A DNA stretch of 64,000 nt from an uncultured Bacteroidales bacterium (GTDB lineage Bacteria; Bacteroidota; Bacteroidia; Bacteroidales; P3). The stretch is taken from NCBI GenBank assembly GCA_947168665.1, contig CAMVMX010000007.1, forward strand, positions 62,001 to 126,000. The letters are read 5' to 3'. The notes under the pieces are model-generated. The model was not told the origin of the DNA, did not search any database, and saw only the letters and a program-made list of their open reading frames with translations. How positions within the stretch are numbered: position 1 is the stretch's first letter; each line of letters begins with the position of its first letter. Below are positions 10,539-19,029 of the stretch, piece by piece. The position numbers and the translations under genes are program-made.

Positions 10539-10715
10539 ATGCCTGACCAGAATCCACAATCCGACATCGACCGCAAGATAGAGTTTGCCCGCATTTTCAT
10601 GCGCAAGGACCGCCCCCTGCCCAAACGGGGGTGCAGCTGGGCTTTCTTCATTGGTCTTGGTCTGCTCACGGTGGGCTTAATCGTAGTTTACCTTTTCTAC
10701 CGCCAGTCGCTTTAA
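10539..10715 (+). CDS. Small single-pass membrane protein, 58 residues
   Basis: ATG at 10539, TAA at 10713-10715. The product begins MPDQNPQSDIDRKIEFARIF, has a basic stretch (MRKDRPLPKRG), then one hydrophobic helix from about residue 33 to 54 (WAFFIGLGLLTVGLIVVYLF), and ends YRQSL. Basic residues before the helix predict the N-terminus inside. It lies 12 bp after the DedA gene and 62 bp before sufS, all in the same direction, and its codon use resembles theirs, so it is likely a real gene of this operon. No family is recognised. Confidence 0.7.
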   Translation: MPDQNPQSDIDRKIEFARIFMRKDRPLPKRGCSWAFFIGLGLLTVGLIVVYLFYRQSL

Positions 10716-10777
10716 CCGTAATTTCTCAAAATCTAAACCTCGAATCCTGTCGCATCGCTATAAAAACCTCAATCTTT

Positions 10778-11980
10778 ATGACGAACACCGATTTTCCTAT
10801 TCTTGATACCCAGGTCTATAACCACCGCCTTGTCTATCTGGACAATGCAGCCACCACACAGAAACCCCGTGAGGTAATCGAGACCCTGACCAACTACTAC
10901 CTCACCCTTAACAGCAACATCCATCGTGGGGCTCACTATCTGGCTGCCCAGGCCACCGAGCGCTACGAAGAGGTTCGGCGCAAAGTGCAGCAGTTCATCA
11001 ATGCAGCCAGCAGCAGTGAGATTGTCTTTACCCGTGGCACCACCGAGAGCATCAACCTCGTGGCCTCATCCTTCGGGCAGGCTTTCCTCCACAGCGGCGA
11101 CGAAGTGATTGTGTCGGGCATGGAGCATCACTCCAACATAGTGCCGTGGCAGTTGGCAGCCCAGCGGGCGGGAGCCACCCTGCGGGTCATACCCTTTTCC
11201 GACCAAGGGGTACTCGACCTTGATGCCTACCGGGCACTTTTCTCATCCCGCACACGCATTGTGGCCTGCACCCATGTTTCGAACACTTTGGGCACCGTCA
11301 ATCCCGTGGCCGAGATAGTTGCCGTAGCCCATGACCATGGGGTGCCGGTACTTATCGACGGCGCACAGGCTGTGGCACACATGCCGGTCGATGTGCAGCA
11401 TCTTGGATGCGACTTCTACTGCTTCTCTGGCCATAAGATGTATGCCCCCATGGGTGTGGGAGTCATGTACGGGCGCGAGGAGCTACTCTCCCAGTTGCCA
11501 CCCTACCAAGGCGGAGGCGAGATGATCAAGGATGTCACCTTCGAGCGCACCACCTACAACGACCTCCCCTTCCGTTTTGAAGCCGGCACCCCGTCGGTGG
11601 GCGATGTGTTGGGTCTGGGTGCCGCAATCGACTTCATGCAGCGACAAGGCATTGACAACATAGGCCGACATGAGGAGCAGCTGCTCCGCTACGCCACCGA
11701 CCGCCTTTCGGCCCTGCCCGGCATCCGGCTTTTCGGAACGGCTCCCCACAAGGCGGGCGTAATATCATTCTTGCTGGGCGACGCCCACCCCTACGACGTA
11801 GGCACACTGCTCGACAAACTGGGCGTAGCCGTCCGCACCGGGCACCACTGCACCCAGCCCATCATGGACCGCTACGGCATCCCTGGCACAGTGCGGGCAT
11901 CCCTGGCCTGCTACACCACCCGCGACGACATCGATGCCCTCGTCGACGCCCTGGGCCGCATAGCCCCCATGCTGATGTAA
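10778..11980 (+). CDS. sufS: Cysteine desulfurase, SufS type
   Basis: 400 residues, class V aminotransferase fold. It removes sulfur from cysteine with PLP and passes it to the Suf Fe-S assembly system. Visible signatures: YLDNAATTQKP near the N-terminus, EHHSN (about 116-120) and DGAQAVAH (about 194-201) at the PLP pocket, SGHK with the PLP-binding lysine at about residue 220, and RTGHHCTQP with the persulfide cysteine at about residue 358, the SufS (not NifS/IscS) form. The start at 10778 gives the family length; the frame stays open upstream to 10631, but that part has no similarity to SufS. No sufBCD genes are nearby, so this is a solitary copy here. Confidence 0.95.
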   Translation: MTNTDFPILDTQVYNHRLVYLDNAATTQKPREVIETLTNYYLTLNSNIHRGAHYLAAQATERYEEVRRKVQQFINAASSSEIVFTRGTTESINLVASSFGQAFLHSGDEVIVSGMEHHSNIVPWQLAAQRAGATLRVIPFSDQGVLDLDAYRALFSSRTRIVACTHVSNTLGTVNPVAEIVAVAHDHGVPVLIDGAQAVAHMPVDVQHLGCDFYCFSGHKMYAPMGVGVMYGREELLSQLPPYQGGGEMIKDVTFERTTYNDLPFRFEAGTPSVGDVLGLGAAIDFMQRQGIDNIGRHEEQLLRYATDRLSALPGIRLFGTAPHKAGVISFLLGDAHPYDVGTLLDKLGVAVRTGHHCTQPIMDRYGIPGTVRASLACYTTRDDIDALVDALGRIAPMLM

Positions 11981-12023
11981 GAAGCTGCTAACTACCACAG
12001 GTAATCATTATATGACTCTCGAA

Positions 12024-12054
12024 ATAACGCATTCACGAATTAACACATTCAAAA
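12024..12054 (+). repeat. Possible degenerate copy of the TTAACACATT intergenic repeat
   Basis: The gap between sufS and recN contains CGCATTCACG, then AATTAACACATTC at 12038-12050, just before recN. This matches the right-hand arm of the repeat family described at 41611, 49120, 49545 and 62661, but the hairpin core is absent. It may be a remnant or chance AT-rich sequence. Confidence 0.35.
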
Positions 12055-12058
12055 AAAC

Positions 12059-13729
12059 ATGCTCAAAACACTGCACGTTGAGAATTACGCTTTGATTCGG
12101 CAAACCGACATCACCTTTGCCGAGGGCTTTGTGGTCATCACAGGCGAGACCGGGGCCGGCAAATCCATCCTCCTCGGTGCTCTGGGACTGTTGCTCGGCC
12201 AGCGGGCTGATGCACAAGTGCTTTCCGACAAAGAGCGCAAGTGTGTGGTTGAGGCCACATTCGACATCTCCGCCCTCGGACTCCAACCCCTCTTCGAGAA
12301 GTATGATGCCGACTATGACGACACCCTCATTCTGCGGCGCGAGATTCTCCCGTCAGCCAAAAGCCGTGCCTTTGTCAACGATTCGCCTGCCAGCCTCCAG
12401 TTCCTCAAAGAACTGGGCCCCCATATTCTCGACATCCATTCGCAGTACCAGACCCTCACACTCACCGAGAGCTCATTCCAGACACGCCTTCTCGACTCTT
12501 TTGCCGACCATTCCCCGCTGCCCCGCTACCAGCAGTGCTACCGCTCCTATTCATCACTCAAACAGGAGTTGGAACAACTCACCGCGCAAGATGCTGAAAA
12601 CAGCAAAGTGCGCGACTACAACCTATTCCTCTACGACGAACTCCGCGCCGCCAACCTCCAGGAAGACGAACAGCAGGAACTGGAAGAGGAAGCGCGCCTG
12701 CTCGAACATGCTGAGGGCATCAAAGAAGCCCTGGGCACTGTAGCAGCCCTGGGCGAAGGGCAGGAGGGCGACGGTGTCGTGTCCCGTCTCTCGGCATCGC
12801 GTGCTGCCCTCTCGCACGTATCCTCGTTCCACGAAGGCATCGAGTCGCTCTACCAACGGCTCGACTCCTGTATGATTGAGATGCAGGACATCCTGTCCGA
12901 AGTGGCCTCCCTCGACGATAAAATACAATATTCGCCCGAGCGGCAAGCCGCCGTCACCGAGCGGCTGGACCTCATCTACAGGCTGCAAAAGAAACACAAT
13001 GTAGACTCTGTCGCAGCCCTTTTGGAAATCCAGCACCAGCTGGGTTCACAACTCGAAGCCGCCGACAGTCTCGACGACCTCATCCGCCAAAAGATGGAAG
13101 AGGTAGACAAGGTGTTTGCCGCCCTGCAGCAGGCGGCGGACCGCCTCACCCAAAGCCGCCGTCAGGCGGCGGCGCAACTCGAGGAACAACTGCTCCCGGT
13201 TCTCTCCTCTTTGGGCATGGCGTCAGCCCGTATAGTGGCGCACATCGAGCCCTCCGCCGACTACGGCCCTCTTGGCCACGACTCGGTGAGCCTGCTCTTC
13301 AATGCCAATCAGGGCGGCACGCCCAGACCGCTGGCCGATGTGGCTTCGGGCGGTGAGCTTTCGCGCCTGATGCTGGCCATCAAATCGCTGGTGACCCGCC
13401 GCAATCTGCTGCCCACCATTATTTTCGACGAGATTGACAGCGGCGTGTCGGGCAATATCTCAGTGGCCGTTGGCGGCATCATGCGCCACATGGCCGAACA
13501 CATGCAAGTCATTGCCATATCCCACCTCCCCCAGATTGCCGCCAAAGCCGTGCAACACCTCAAAGTGGCCAAAGCCCTGGAGGGTACAGAAACCGTGTCA
13601 CGCATCCAGCAGCTCGACGATACGCAGCGTGTCACCGAGATAGCCATCATGCTCTCCTCCAACCCTCCCACCACCGCGGCACTCCAAACCGCGCGCGAGC
13701 TCATGCAGTCCAACAATCCCAAACAATAA
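12059..13729 (+). CDS. recN: DNA repair protein RecN
   Basis: 556 residues, the usual RecN length. RecN is an SMC-like ATPase that works in double-strand-break repair. Walker A GETGAGKS is at residues 29-36 and the family QYQTLTL region follows at about 136. A coiled-coil middle is rich in Glu, Gln and Ala (about 170-370). The C-terminal lobe has the ABC signature VASGGELSRL and the Walker B/D-loop FDEIDSGVSG, followed by ISHLPQIAA. It begins 78 bp after sufS and ends 3 bp before the M23 peptidase gene, so the two share an operon. Confidence 0.97.
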   Translation: MLKTLHVENYALIRQTDITFAEGFVVITGETGAGKSILLGALGLLLGQRADAQVLSDKERKCVVEATFDISALGLQPLFEKYDADYDDTLILRREILPSAKSRAFVNDSPASLQFLKELGPHILDIHSQYQTLTLTESSFQTRLLDSFADHSPLPRYQQCYRSYSSLKQELEQLTAQDAENSKVRDYNLFLYDELRAANLQEDEQQELEEEARLLEHAEGIKEALGTVAALGEGQEGDGVVSRLSASRAALSHVSSFHEGIESLYQRLDSCMIEMQDILSEVASLDDKIQYSPERQAAVTERLDLIYRLQKKHNVDSVAALLEIQHQLGSQLEAADSLDDLIRQKMEEVDKVFAALQQAADRLTQSRRQAAAQLEEQLLPVLSSLGMASARIVAHIEPSADYGPLGHDSVSLLFNANQGGTPRPLADVASGGELSRLMLAIKSLVTRRNLLPTIIFDEIDSGVSGNISVAVGGIMRHMAEHMQVIAISHLPQIAAKAVQHLKVAKALEGTETVSRIQQLDDTQRVTEIAIMLSSNPPTTAALQTARELMQSNNPKQ

Positions 13730-13732
13730 AAT

Positions 13733-15502
13733 ATGATGTTTATGCCAACCATACGAATATTCCTACTGTTGTTCTTAGCCCTCTTCAACTTGTCGGCCTC
13801 GGCGCAGTCCCTCCAGCCCCCCAAACTTGACAACCCCCTGCATCTGCCCGCCGCGCCGTCCGGCACCTTTGCCGAAATACGCACCAACCACTTCCACAGC
13901 GGCATCGACCTCCGCGTGGGAGGCGACGAGGGTGTTGGCACCCCTGTCTATGCCCCCGCCGACGGCTATGTGTCGCGTGTCCGCATCTCTGCCTACGATG
14001 GGGGCAAGATGCTTTATATCAACCATGCGGGCAACACCACCACGGTCTATCTCCACCTTGATGGCTATCATGGCGACATAGCCAGCTGGGTGCGCCGCTA
14101 CCAGCAGGAACACCAGTGCTTCACCTTCGACACCACCGTCGACGAGGGCGTGCTGCCCGTCAAGAGGGGGCAACTCATAGCATACGCTGGCAACTCCGGC
14201 ATGAGCGGCGGCCCACACCTCCACTACGAGGTGCGCAACACCCGCACACAGCAAAGCCTCAACCCGTTGAACTACGGCCTCACACTGGTCGACGTGCAGC
14301 CGCCGGCCATCAAAGGCATCCGCCTCCTCCCGGTCGACAAAAAAAGCCGTGTCAACGGCGGCAAGCAGCCCCTCCAAGTCGACATCAGTTCCAAACCCGG
14401 CCGGCTGGGTTCGGCGGTCAATCCCATCTCTATCCTGGGCCGCTTCTACATCGGTGTTTACGCCTCCGACCAGTCCGAGGGATCCACCCAGAACAACGGA
14501 TACGACCGCATTGACATCTGGGTCGACGGGCGCCCGTTCTTCCAGTACCGCATGGACCTCATCACCTTTGCCGACACCCGCGCCATCAATGCCCAGCTCG
14601 ACTACGACTACTATCTTGCTACCCGCCGCCCCTACATCATTACCCGCCGGCTGGAGGGCGACCCCGTCCGTCCGGCCCGCACCTATGGCGATGGCAGCGT
14701 GGGCTTCATCGCCACCGACACGTCGCTCCACCGCATCACAGTGGCCGTGTCCGATTTCAATGGCAACAGCTCCATCCGGTCTTTCTATGTGCGCAACAGC
14801 CTGGAAACCCTGGTGCCCATGCACGAGATTCCAGAGCACCCGTCCTATCACCTCTTCTCCGACAGTATCACTATCCGCTGGCCTTTCAGCATCAGTCGTG
14901 GCGACTATCAGATTGACATGCCCGCGGGCATGGTGTATTACAACGACCTCATGCTCCATGGCATCCAGAACGACCGCCGCTACATCTCGCCCATCTACAC
15001 TGTCAAACCCTGGTGCAGTCCCTATCCACCTCACCGCACATGGCAGCTCCGTGTGCCGTTGGTGATAGGCTACGAGCCTGAGCAGTTGGTGATCTGTTCA
15101 CTCAAAAATGACAAGCTTTCACCACTCCCCACCCGCGTCATAGAGCGTAAGGTGGAAGGCAAACCGGGCCGTTGGCTCGAAGCCGACGTCCGCGTCTTCG
15201 GCAACTTTGTGGTGGCCAACGATGTCACACCTCCATCACTGAAACCTCTCAACTTCAAGCCTGGTGGCAAGGTATCGGCATGTGTGTTGCGCATGAAGAT
15301 GACCGACGACCTCTCCGGCGTGCGCGAATACCGCTGCTTCATCAACGGCGAGTGGGTGCTGGCCGAATTCGACGGTAAGTACTCCCTTCTCACCATAGAC
15401 CTCAACCAGGTAGACAACGCCGTCACCAACCTCGACCTCCGTCTCTTCCTCACCGACTGCTGCGGTAACGAGTCGGAGCTCTCCTATCAGCTGAGAAGGT
15501 AG
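13733..15502 (+). CDS. M23 family peptidase (LytM-type), exported
   Basis: 589 residues. A signal peptide (IRIFLLLFLALFNLSASAQ, about residues 7-25) is followed by an M23 domain at about 45-190 with the zinc-ligand motifs NHFHSGIDL (His and Asp) and GPHLHYEV. All expected ligands are visible, so it should be an active peptidoglycan endopeptidase rather than a degenerate LytM. The remaining 390 residues form beta-rich domains (for example VDVQPPAIKGIRLLP and DVTPPSLKPLNFKPGGK), common in the Bacteroidota version of this family. It sits 3 bp after recN; a terminator hairpin follows at 15524. Confidence 0.9.
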   Translation: MMFMPTIRIFLLLFLALFNLSASAQSLQPPKLDNPLHLPAAPSGTFAEIRTNHFHSGIDLRVGGDEGVGTPVYAPADGYVSRVRISAYDGGKMLYINHAGNTTTVYLHLDGYHGDIASWVRRYQQEHQCFTFDTTVDEGVLPVKRGQLIAYAGNSGMSGGPHLHYEVRNTRTQQSLNPLNYGLTLVDVQPPAIKGIRLLPVDKKSRVNGGKQPLQVDISSKPGRLGSAVNPISILGRFYIGVYASDQSEGSTQNNGYDRIDIWVDGRPFFQYRMDLITFADTRAINAQLDYDYYLATRRPYIITRRLEGDPVRPARTYGDGSVGFIATDTSLHRITVAVSDFNGNSSIRSFYVRNSLETLVPMHEIPEHPSYHLFSDSITIRWPFSISRGDYQIDMPAGMVYYNDLMLHGIQNDRRYISPIYTVKPWCSPYPPHRTWQLRVPLVIGYEPEQLVICSLKNDKLSPLPTRVIERKVEGKPGRWLEADVRVFGNFVVANDVTPPSLKPLNFKPGGKVSACVLRMKMTDDLSGVREYRCFINGEWVLAEFDGKYSLLTIDLNQVDNAVTNLDLRLFLTDCCGNESELSYQLRR

Positions 15503-15523
15503 TATTTGACAAATCAAAAGATG

Positions 15524-15561
15524 AAAGTGAAATAGATGTGCGTGCGTCTATTTCACTTTTT
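15524..15561 (+). terminator. Rho-independent terminator after the M23 peptidase gene
   Basis: A 13-bp perfect stem (15524-15536 with 15547-15559) encloses a 10-nt loop and runs into a T tract (15557-15561). It lies 22 bp after the peptidase stop codon. Its right arm also contains the stop codon of the minus-strand ORF remnant, so it may act in both directions. Confidence 0.85.
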
Positions 15562-15850
15562 GCATTCAAGAGCTTGGTGTATCTTTTCAATTAGTAAGAA
15601 CTCGTAGGTTTCTTTTTCTCCTGCTCTTATTGGAAACCACCAGCCCCAATCACCCTCAAATATGCGGGAACTGTTTGGGTTGGTATTTGTCTTACAGACT
15701 CTTGTGAATACCGTCCAGGTTTTACCATTCAGGCTGCAAGGCGTTTTTTTGTTGCTTTTCTGTTCGCTGTAGGTTCGCTCTTTGTATGATAGTTCTTGCT
15801 CGTTTGGCGGATCATTTATCCAATGAAAGAGGAAGAGATAATAGAGAAAT
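15553..15850 (-). pseudogene. Minus-strand coding remnant without a start codon
   Basis: Reading the minus strand to the TGA at 15555-15553 gives a protein-like sequence: a hydrophobic stretch (FFLTSLTFLYYLFLFHW), then segments such as NGKTWTVFTRVCKT, RIFEGDWGWWFPIRAGEKE and TYEFLLIEKIHQALECKK. The composition is that of a real protein, but the frame contains no ATG, GTG or TTG that could open it in this region, and it remains open upstream into the DUF3667 gene in another frame. It is best read as the 3' part of a decayed gene. No family is recognised. Confidence 0.4.
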
Positions 15851-15958
15851 GTTAGAGAAGTGAGGAAGAAGGAGCGAAGGAAGGGTGGAGGAGGAGGCGT
15901 GGGTAGACAGCTGTGCGGTGCCGGATGGCAGTTGTGGGTGGGGCAGGAGGGCGGGTGG

Positions 15959-16903
15959 TCATTCGGCCGGCGCCGCTTCGGTTGGTGCGGTGCTTGGTGT
16001 TTGGCGGTGTTTGCTCGTATGTTTGCTGATGAAATAGCCCAGAGCTATGAGGCCAATCAAAAGGGCAAGGAAGATTATGATGACGAATGACAATCCGGCA
16101 ATGTTTGCAAGTGAGAGGTCTTTACGGGCATTCTCGACCATCACCGATACCGTTATTATAAAGACAATCAAGGAGAAGGCAATGATGAAACCTAAGAAGA
16201 TTCTCCAGATGGTTCCCCACCAGTTGTAGTTGAAAATTTGGTGGTAGGTGACAAGATAGTAGAACGGCAATAGCCAGAATGTCCACCCATGGGAAAGGTT
16301 GTTAAAAAGGGTGGCGATGAGCATCAGGGTGCTCATGAACAGTTGTATGGTTGCGCTTTCGGGCAGGGAATGGCCGGGACGGCGAGGGGCAAAGTGGAAG
16401 AGGGAGTAGGTGGGTAGGACAAGGAAGGTGGTAATGGTTAGCATACCCCAGGCAGGGTGGACGGATAGCCATTTTATGGCGGTGTGGAAAAGGGATAGTT
16501 CTAAATCGGTGGAGGAGAGTACGATGGGCTGCTCCCGTCCCACGAAGTGATTGATGAGCGAGTAGAAGATGGCCACGATGAAGAGCATGTTGGCCGGAGA
16601 ATAGCTGGAGCGGCGGTGGCCGTCGAGGTAGTCGCTGATAAAGTAGCCCGGACGCAAAAGGAGATGCCAAAGGGTGTGAGGCAGGGAGCGGGAGCCGATG
16701 CCCCACACGTCCATGATGTTCAGCCCCACCATCCGCCATGTGATGCGTTTGTCGCCAGCAGTCTGCCCGCAGTTGGGGCAGTAGTTGCCGGTGTAGGTAT
16801 GGCCGCAGTTGGGGCATTGGTGCTCTTGCAGCTCCATTTGAGGAGGGGTGCTGGGTCGCCGCTGCCAGTCGCGGAATCGGTGATATGCCTCTTTGGGGTT
16901 CAT
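15959..16903 (-). CDS. DUF3667 membrane protein with zinc ribbon
   Basis: 314 residues from the ATG at 16903 (MNPKEAYHRF); an in-frame start 30 residues upstream at 16993 is less likely. The N-terminus carries a paired-CxxC zinc ribbon (CPNCGHTYTGNYCPNCG) followed by the DUF3667 hallmark (ITWRMVGLNIM, PHTLWHLLLRPGYFISDYLDG). Several transmembrane helices follow (for example MLFIVAIFYSLINHFV, LSFVIIIFLALLIGLIALGY). Function is unknown; the family is widespread in Bacteroidota. The gene is divergent from rplU. Confidence 0.85.
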   Translation of the reverse strand: MNPKEAYHRFRDWQRRPSTPPQMELQEHQCPNCGHTYTGNYCPNCGQTAGDKRITWRMVGLNIMDVWGIGSRSLPHTLWHLLLRPGYFISDYLDGHRRSSYSPANMLFIVAIFYSLINHFVGREQPIVLSSTDLELSLFHTAIKWLSVHPAWGMLTITTFLVLPTYSLFHFAPRRPGHSLPESATIQLFMSTLMLIATLFNNLSHGWTFWLLPFYYLVTYHQIFNYNWWGTIWRIFLGFIIAFSLIVFIITVSVMVENARKDLSLANIAGLSFVIIIFLALLIGLIALGYFISKHTSKHRQTPSTAPTEAAPAE

Positions 16904-17069
16904 CGCGTTTTTCTTTAATAACGGCCAGAGTGTGCTTTTATTGTTTTGGAATAGTAATTCGGTGTATTGTGCCGCAATTAAGGATTTCGGCATGGGGCTG
17001 CAAGGGTAGGAAGAAGAATTGGGCAGTTGTTAAAATGTTATAATGTTAAGGGTTTGTAAGAACAAAATT

Positions 17070-17099
17070 TTGTGGAATAAAAAAATAGTTGTATCTTTG
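17070..17099 (+). promoter_or_regulatory. Promoter of rplU-rpmA (Bacteroidota type)
   Basis: TTTTG ending at 17072 and TATCTTTG at 17092-17099 are separated by 19 bp, matching the Bacteroidota TTTG-N19-TAnnTTTG promoter. Transcription should begin near 17105, about 60 bp before the rplU ATG. Confidence 0.85.
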
Positions 17100-17168
17100 C
17101 AATCTGTTTCGTGGATAGTGTAACACCACGAATGAGCAATAAATCAATTATATAAACAAAATAGGACA

Positions 17169-17477
17169 ATGTACGCAATCGTAGAAATCGCAGGAAAGCA
17201 ATTCAAGGTCGCTCAAGATCAGAAGATTTTCGTCAACCGTCTTCAGAATGAAGAGGGCAGCGAGGTTTCTTTTGACACCGTGATGCTTAAAGACAATGAC
17301 GGCAACGTTCAGGTTGGACAACCCTACATCGCCGGCGCAAACGTGAAGGCCACCGTGCTGAAGCACCTCAAGGGTGAGAAGGTTTTGGTGTTCAAGAAAA
17401 TCCGCCGCAAGGGCTATCAGAAGATGAACGGTCACCGTGACTATCTGACTCAAATCAAGATTGACAGCATCAACTAA
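17169..17477 (+). CDS. rplU: 50S ribosomal protein L21
   Basis: 102 residues, full length for bL21, a 23S rRNA-binding protein of the large subunit. It starts MYAIVEIAGKQFKVAQDQ, the conserved L21 N-terminus, and ends with the conserved KIRRKGYQKMNGHRDYLTQI block. The frame is preceded by a strong promoter with no Shine-Dalgarno sequence. rpmA follows 37 bp downstream, the standard L21-L27 pair. Confidence 0.98.
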   Translation: MYAIVEIAGKQFKVAQDQKIFVNRLQNEEGSEVSFDTVMLKDNDGNVQVGQPYIAGANVKATVLKHLKGEKVLVFKKIRRKGYQKMNGHRDYLTQIKIDSIN

Positions 17478-17514
17478 TAAACGTATTGTAAAAACCTTTT
17501 AAAAACAACATATT

Positions 17515-17778
17515 ATGGCTCATAAAAAAGGTGTAGGTAGTTCCAGTAACGGTCGCGAATCCGAAAGCAAACGTCTTGGAGTTAAAATTTTTGGCGGTCA
17601 GCATTGCATCGCTGGCAATATCATCGTGCGTCAGCGTGGCACCGTCCACAACCCTGGCAACAATGTGGGAATGGGCAGAGACCACACCCTCTTCGCCCTG
17701 TGCGACGGCACTGTCCAGTTCAAGAAAGGCCGTGAGGATCGTTCTTATGTTTCAGTTCTGCCAGATGCAGCTGAATAA
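17515..17778 (+). CDS. rpmA: 50S ribosomal protein L27
   Basis: 87 residues. bL27 reaches towards the peptidyl-transferase centre. The conserved N-terminus [18 protein letters not shown] starts directly at Ala2, with no cleavable Firmicutes-type extension. [31 protein letters not shown] and the terminal DRSYVSVLP are typical. It is the second gene of the rplU operon and ends just before a terminator. Confidence 0.98.
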   Translation: MAHKKGVGSSSNGRESESKRLGVKIFGGQHCIAGNIIVRQRGTVHNPGNNVGMGRDHTLFALCDGTVQFKKGREDRSYVSVLPDAAE

Positions 17779-17814
17779 TAGGAGAATTTAGATTTTCATT
17801 TTTTAGATTGTACG

Positions 17815-17843
17815 AAGGCTCGCCAGTCGGCGGGCCTTTTTTT
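17815..17843 (+). terminator. Terminator of the rplU-rpmA operon
   Basis: AAGGCTCGCC (17815-17824) pairs with GGCGGGCCTT (17829-17838) through one G-U pair, with a 4-nt loop and a run of T residues to 17843. It is 36 bp after the rpmA stop. Confidence 0.85.
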
Positions 17844-17853
17844 GTGTTGCGGA

Positions 17854-17910
17854 ATGGACGCAAAAGCTTTTTTGCTACTGTCCGGGCAATAGGAATGCAG
17901 TTTTTGCGTT
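17854..17910 (+). promoter_or_regulatory. Leader of the DAHP synthase gene with hairpin and 12-codon ORF
   Basis: ACGCAAAA (17858-17865) is complementary to TTTTGCGT (17902-17909), which sits directly against the start codon at 17911. The same interval holds a short ORF (ATG 17854 to TAG 17892, MDAKAFLLLSGQ). The hairpin could mask the ribosome-binding region. The peptide has only one aromatic residue, so classical aromatic amino-acid attenuation is not well supported. Confidence 0.3.
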
Positions 17911-19002
17911 ATGGGTTGCATGAGTCGAAATGTGCCATACGTGATTGCGGGTCCGTGCAGCGCTGAAAGCAGGGAGCAGATGGGTTCCGTGTGCATGGCG
18001 TTGGCGCGTATGCCGCAGGTGAAGATGGTGCGTTGCGGCGCGTGGAAGCCCCGCACCCGCCCAGGCGGTTTTGAGGGCTTCGGGGCCGAGGCTTTGGCGT
18101 GGGTCGAGGGTATCCGTGCGGAGGTCAGGGCCGCAAGGCGGGAATGTGGAGGGGAGGAGTTGGCTTTCTGCTGTGAGGTGGCAAGGCCGGAGCATGTGGA
18201 GCAGGCTGTGCGGCACGGCATAGAGGCTGTGTGGCTGGGAGCCCGCACGACGGCGAACCCTTTCATGGTGCAGGAGCTGGCCGAGGCCATGCGCGGCACA
18301 GGTTTGACAGTTATGGTGAAGAACGCCCCGAATCCGGATGTGCGGTTGTGGATGGGTGCGATAGAGAGGTGCCGCAAAGCTGGCGTGGAGAGGGTTGCCG
18401 CAGTGCACAGGGGTTTTGATGTGTATAGAAACGAAGGTTATAGGAACAGTCCGCTGTGGGAGGTGCCGATTGAGTTGAGAAGGCTGATGCCGGAGGTGCC
18501 GATTTTGTGCGACCCCAGCCATATTGCCGGCAGACGCGAGCCAATCAAGGCTTTGTCGCAGACGGCGCTGGATTTGGGATTCGAGGGATTGATGATTGAG
18601 GTGCATCCACGGCCCGAAGCGGCCTTGACCGACGCGGGGCAGCAGTTGACCCCGGACGAGCTGGCCTGTGTGCTGGCGGATTTGGTGGTGAGGAGTACGG
18701 ACAGCATGGTGGCCGACGAGGAGTTGCGCCTGTTGCGTGAGCAGATTGACCAGCTGGATGCCGAGGTGCTGCAGATGCTGTCGGCCCGGTTTGAGGTGGC
18801 GGAACGTATAGCTCAGGTGAAGCGGGAGGGGAATCTGGCTGTATTCCAGCCTAAACGGTGGGATGCGGTGTTAAGGGACCGTCTGGAGAGAGGGAAGGAG
18901 TTGGGGCTGGATGCCGATTTTGTGAGCGGGATTTTTGAGCGGATCCATGCCGAGAGCGTCAGGGTACAGGAACGTACCGTTGGCGAGAGCGGCGTTCAAT
19001 AA
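17911..19002 (+). CDS. Bifunctional DAHP synthase / chorismate mutase
   Basis: 363 residues. The N-terminal 260 form a DAHP synthase barrel (condensing phosphoenolpyruvate with erythrose 4-phosphate, the first shikimate-pathway step): VIAGPCSAES, GAWKPRTRPGGFEGFG, VMVKNAPNPDVRLWMGA and PILCDPSHIAGRR are the substrate- and metal-site motifs. Residues from about 270 form an AroQ-type chorismate mutase helix bundle (LRLLREQIDQLDAEVLQMLS, RFEVAERIAQVK). This fusion is standard in Bacteroidota and allows feedback on aromatic synthesis. The start could be Met1 (17911) or Met4 (17920). aroK, encoding another enzyme of the pathway, lies at 20709 on the other strand. Confidence 0.93.
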   Translation: MGCMSRNVPYVIAGPCSAESREQMGSVCMALARMPQVKMVRCGAWKPRTRPGGFEGFGAEALAWVEGIRAEVRAARRECGGEELAFCCEVARPEHVEQAVRHGIEAVWLGARTTANPFMVQELAEAMRGTGLTVMVKNAPNPDVRLWMGAIERCRKAGVERVAAVHRGFDVYRNEGYRNSPLWEVPIELRRLMPEVPILCDPSHIAGRREPIKALSQTALDLGFEGLMIEVHPRPEAALTDAGQQLTPDELACVLADLVVRSTDSMVADEELRLLREQIDQLDAEVLQMLSARFEVAERIAQVKREGNLAVFQPKRWDAVLRDRLERGKELGLDADFVSGIFERIHAESVRVQERTVGESGVQ

Positions 19003-19029
19003 GGAATGAATCAATAAAACTTGATAAAG

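Noticed and set aside
10631..10777. Longer SufS start
   Set aside because: The upstream part overlaps the end of the 58-residue ORF, has no SufS similarity and no better start context.
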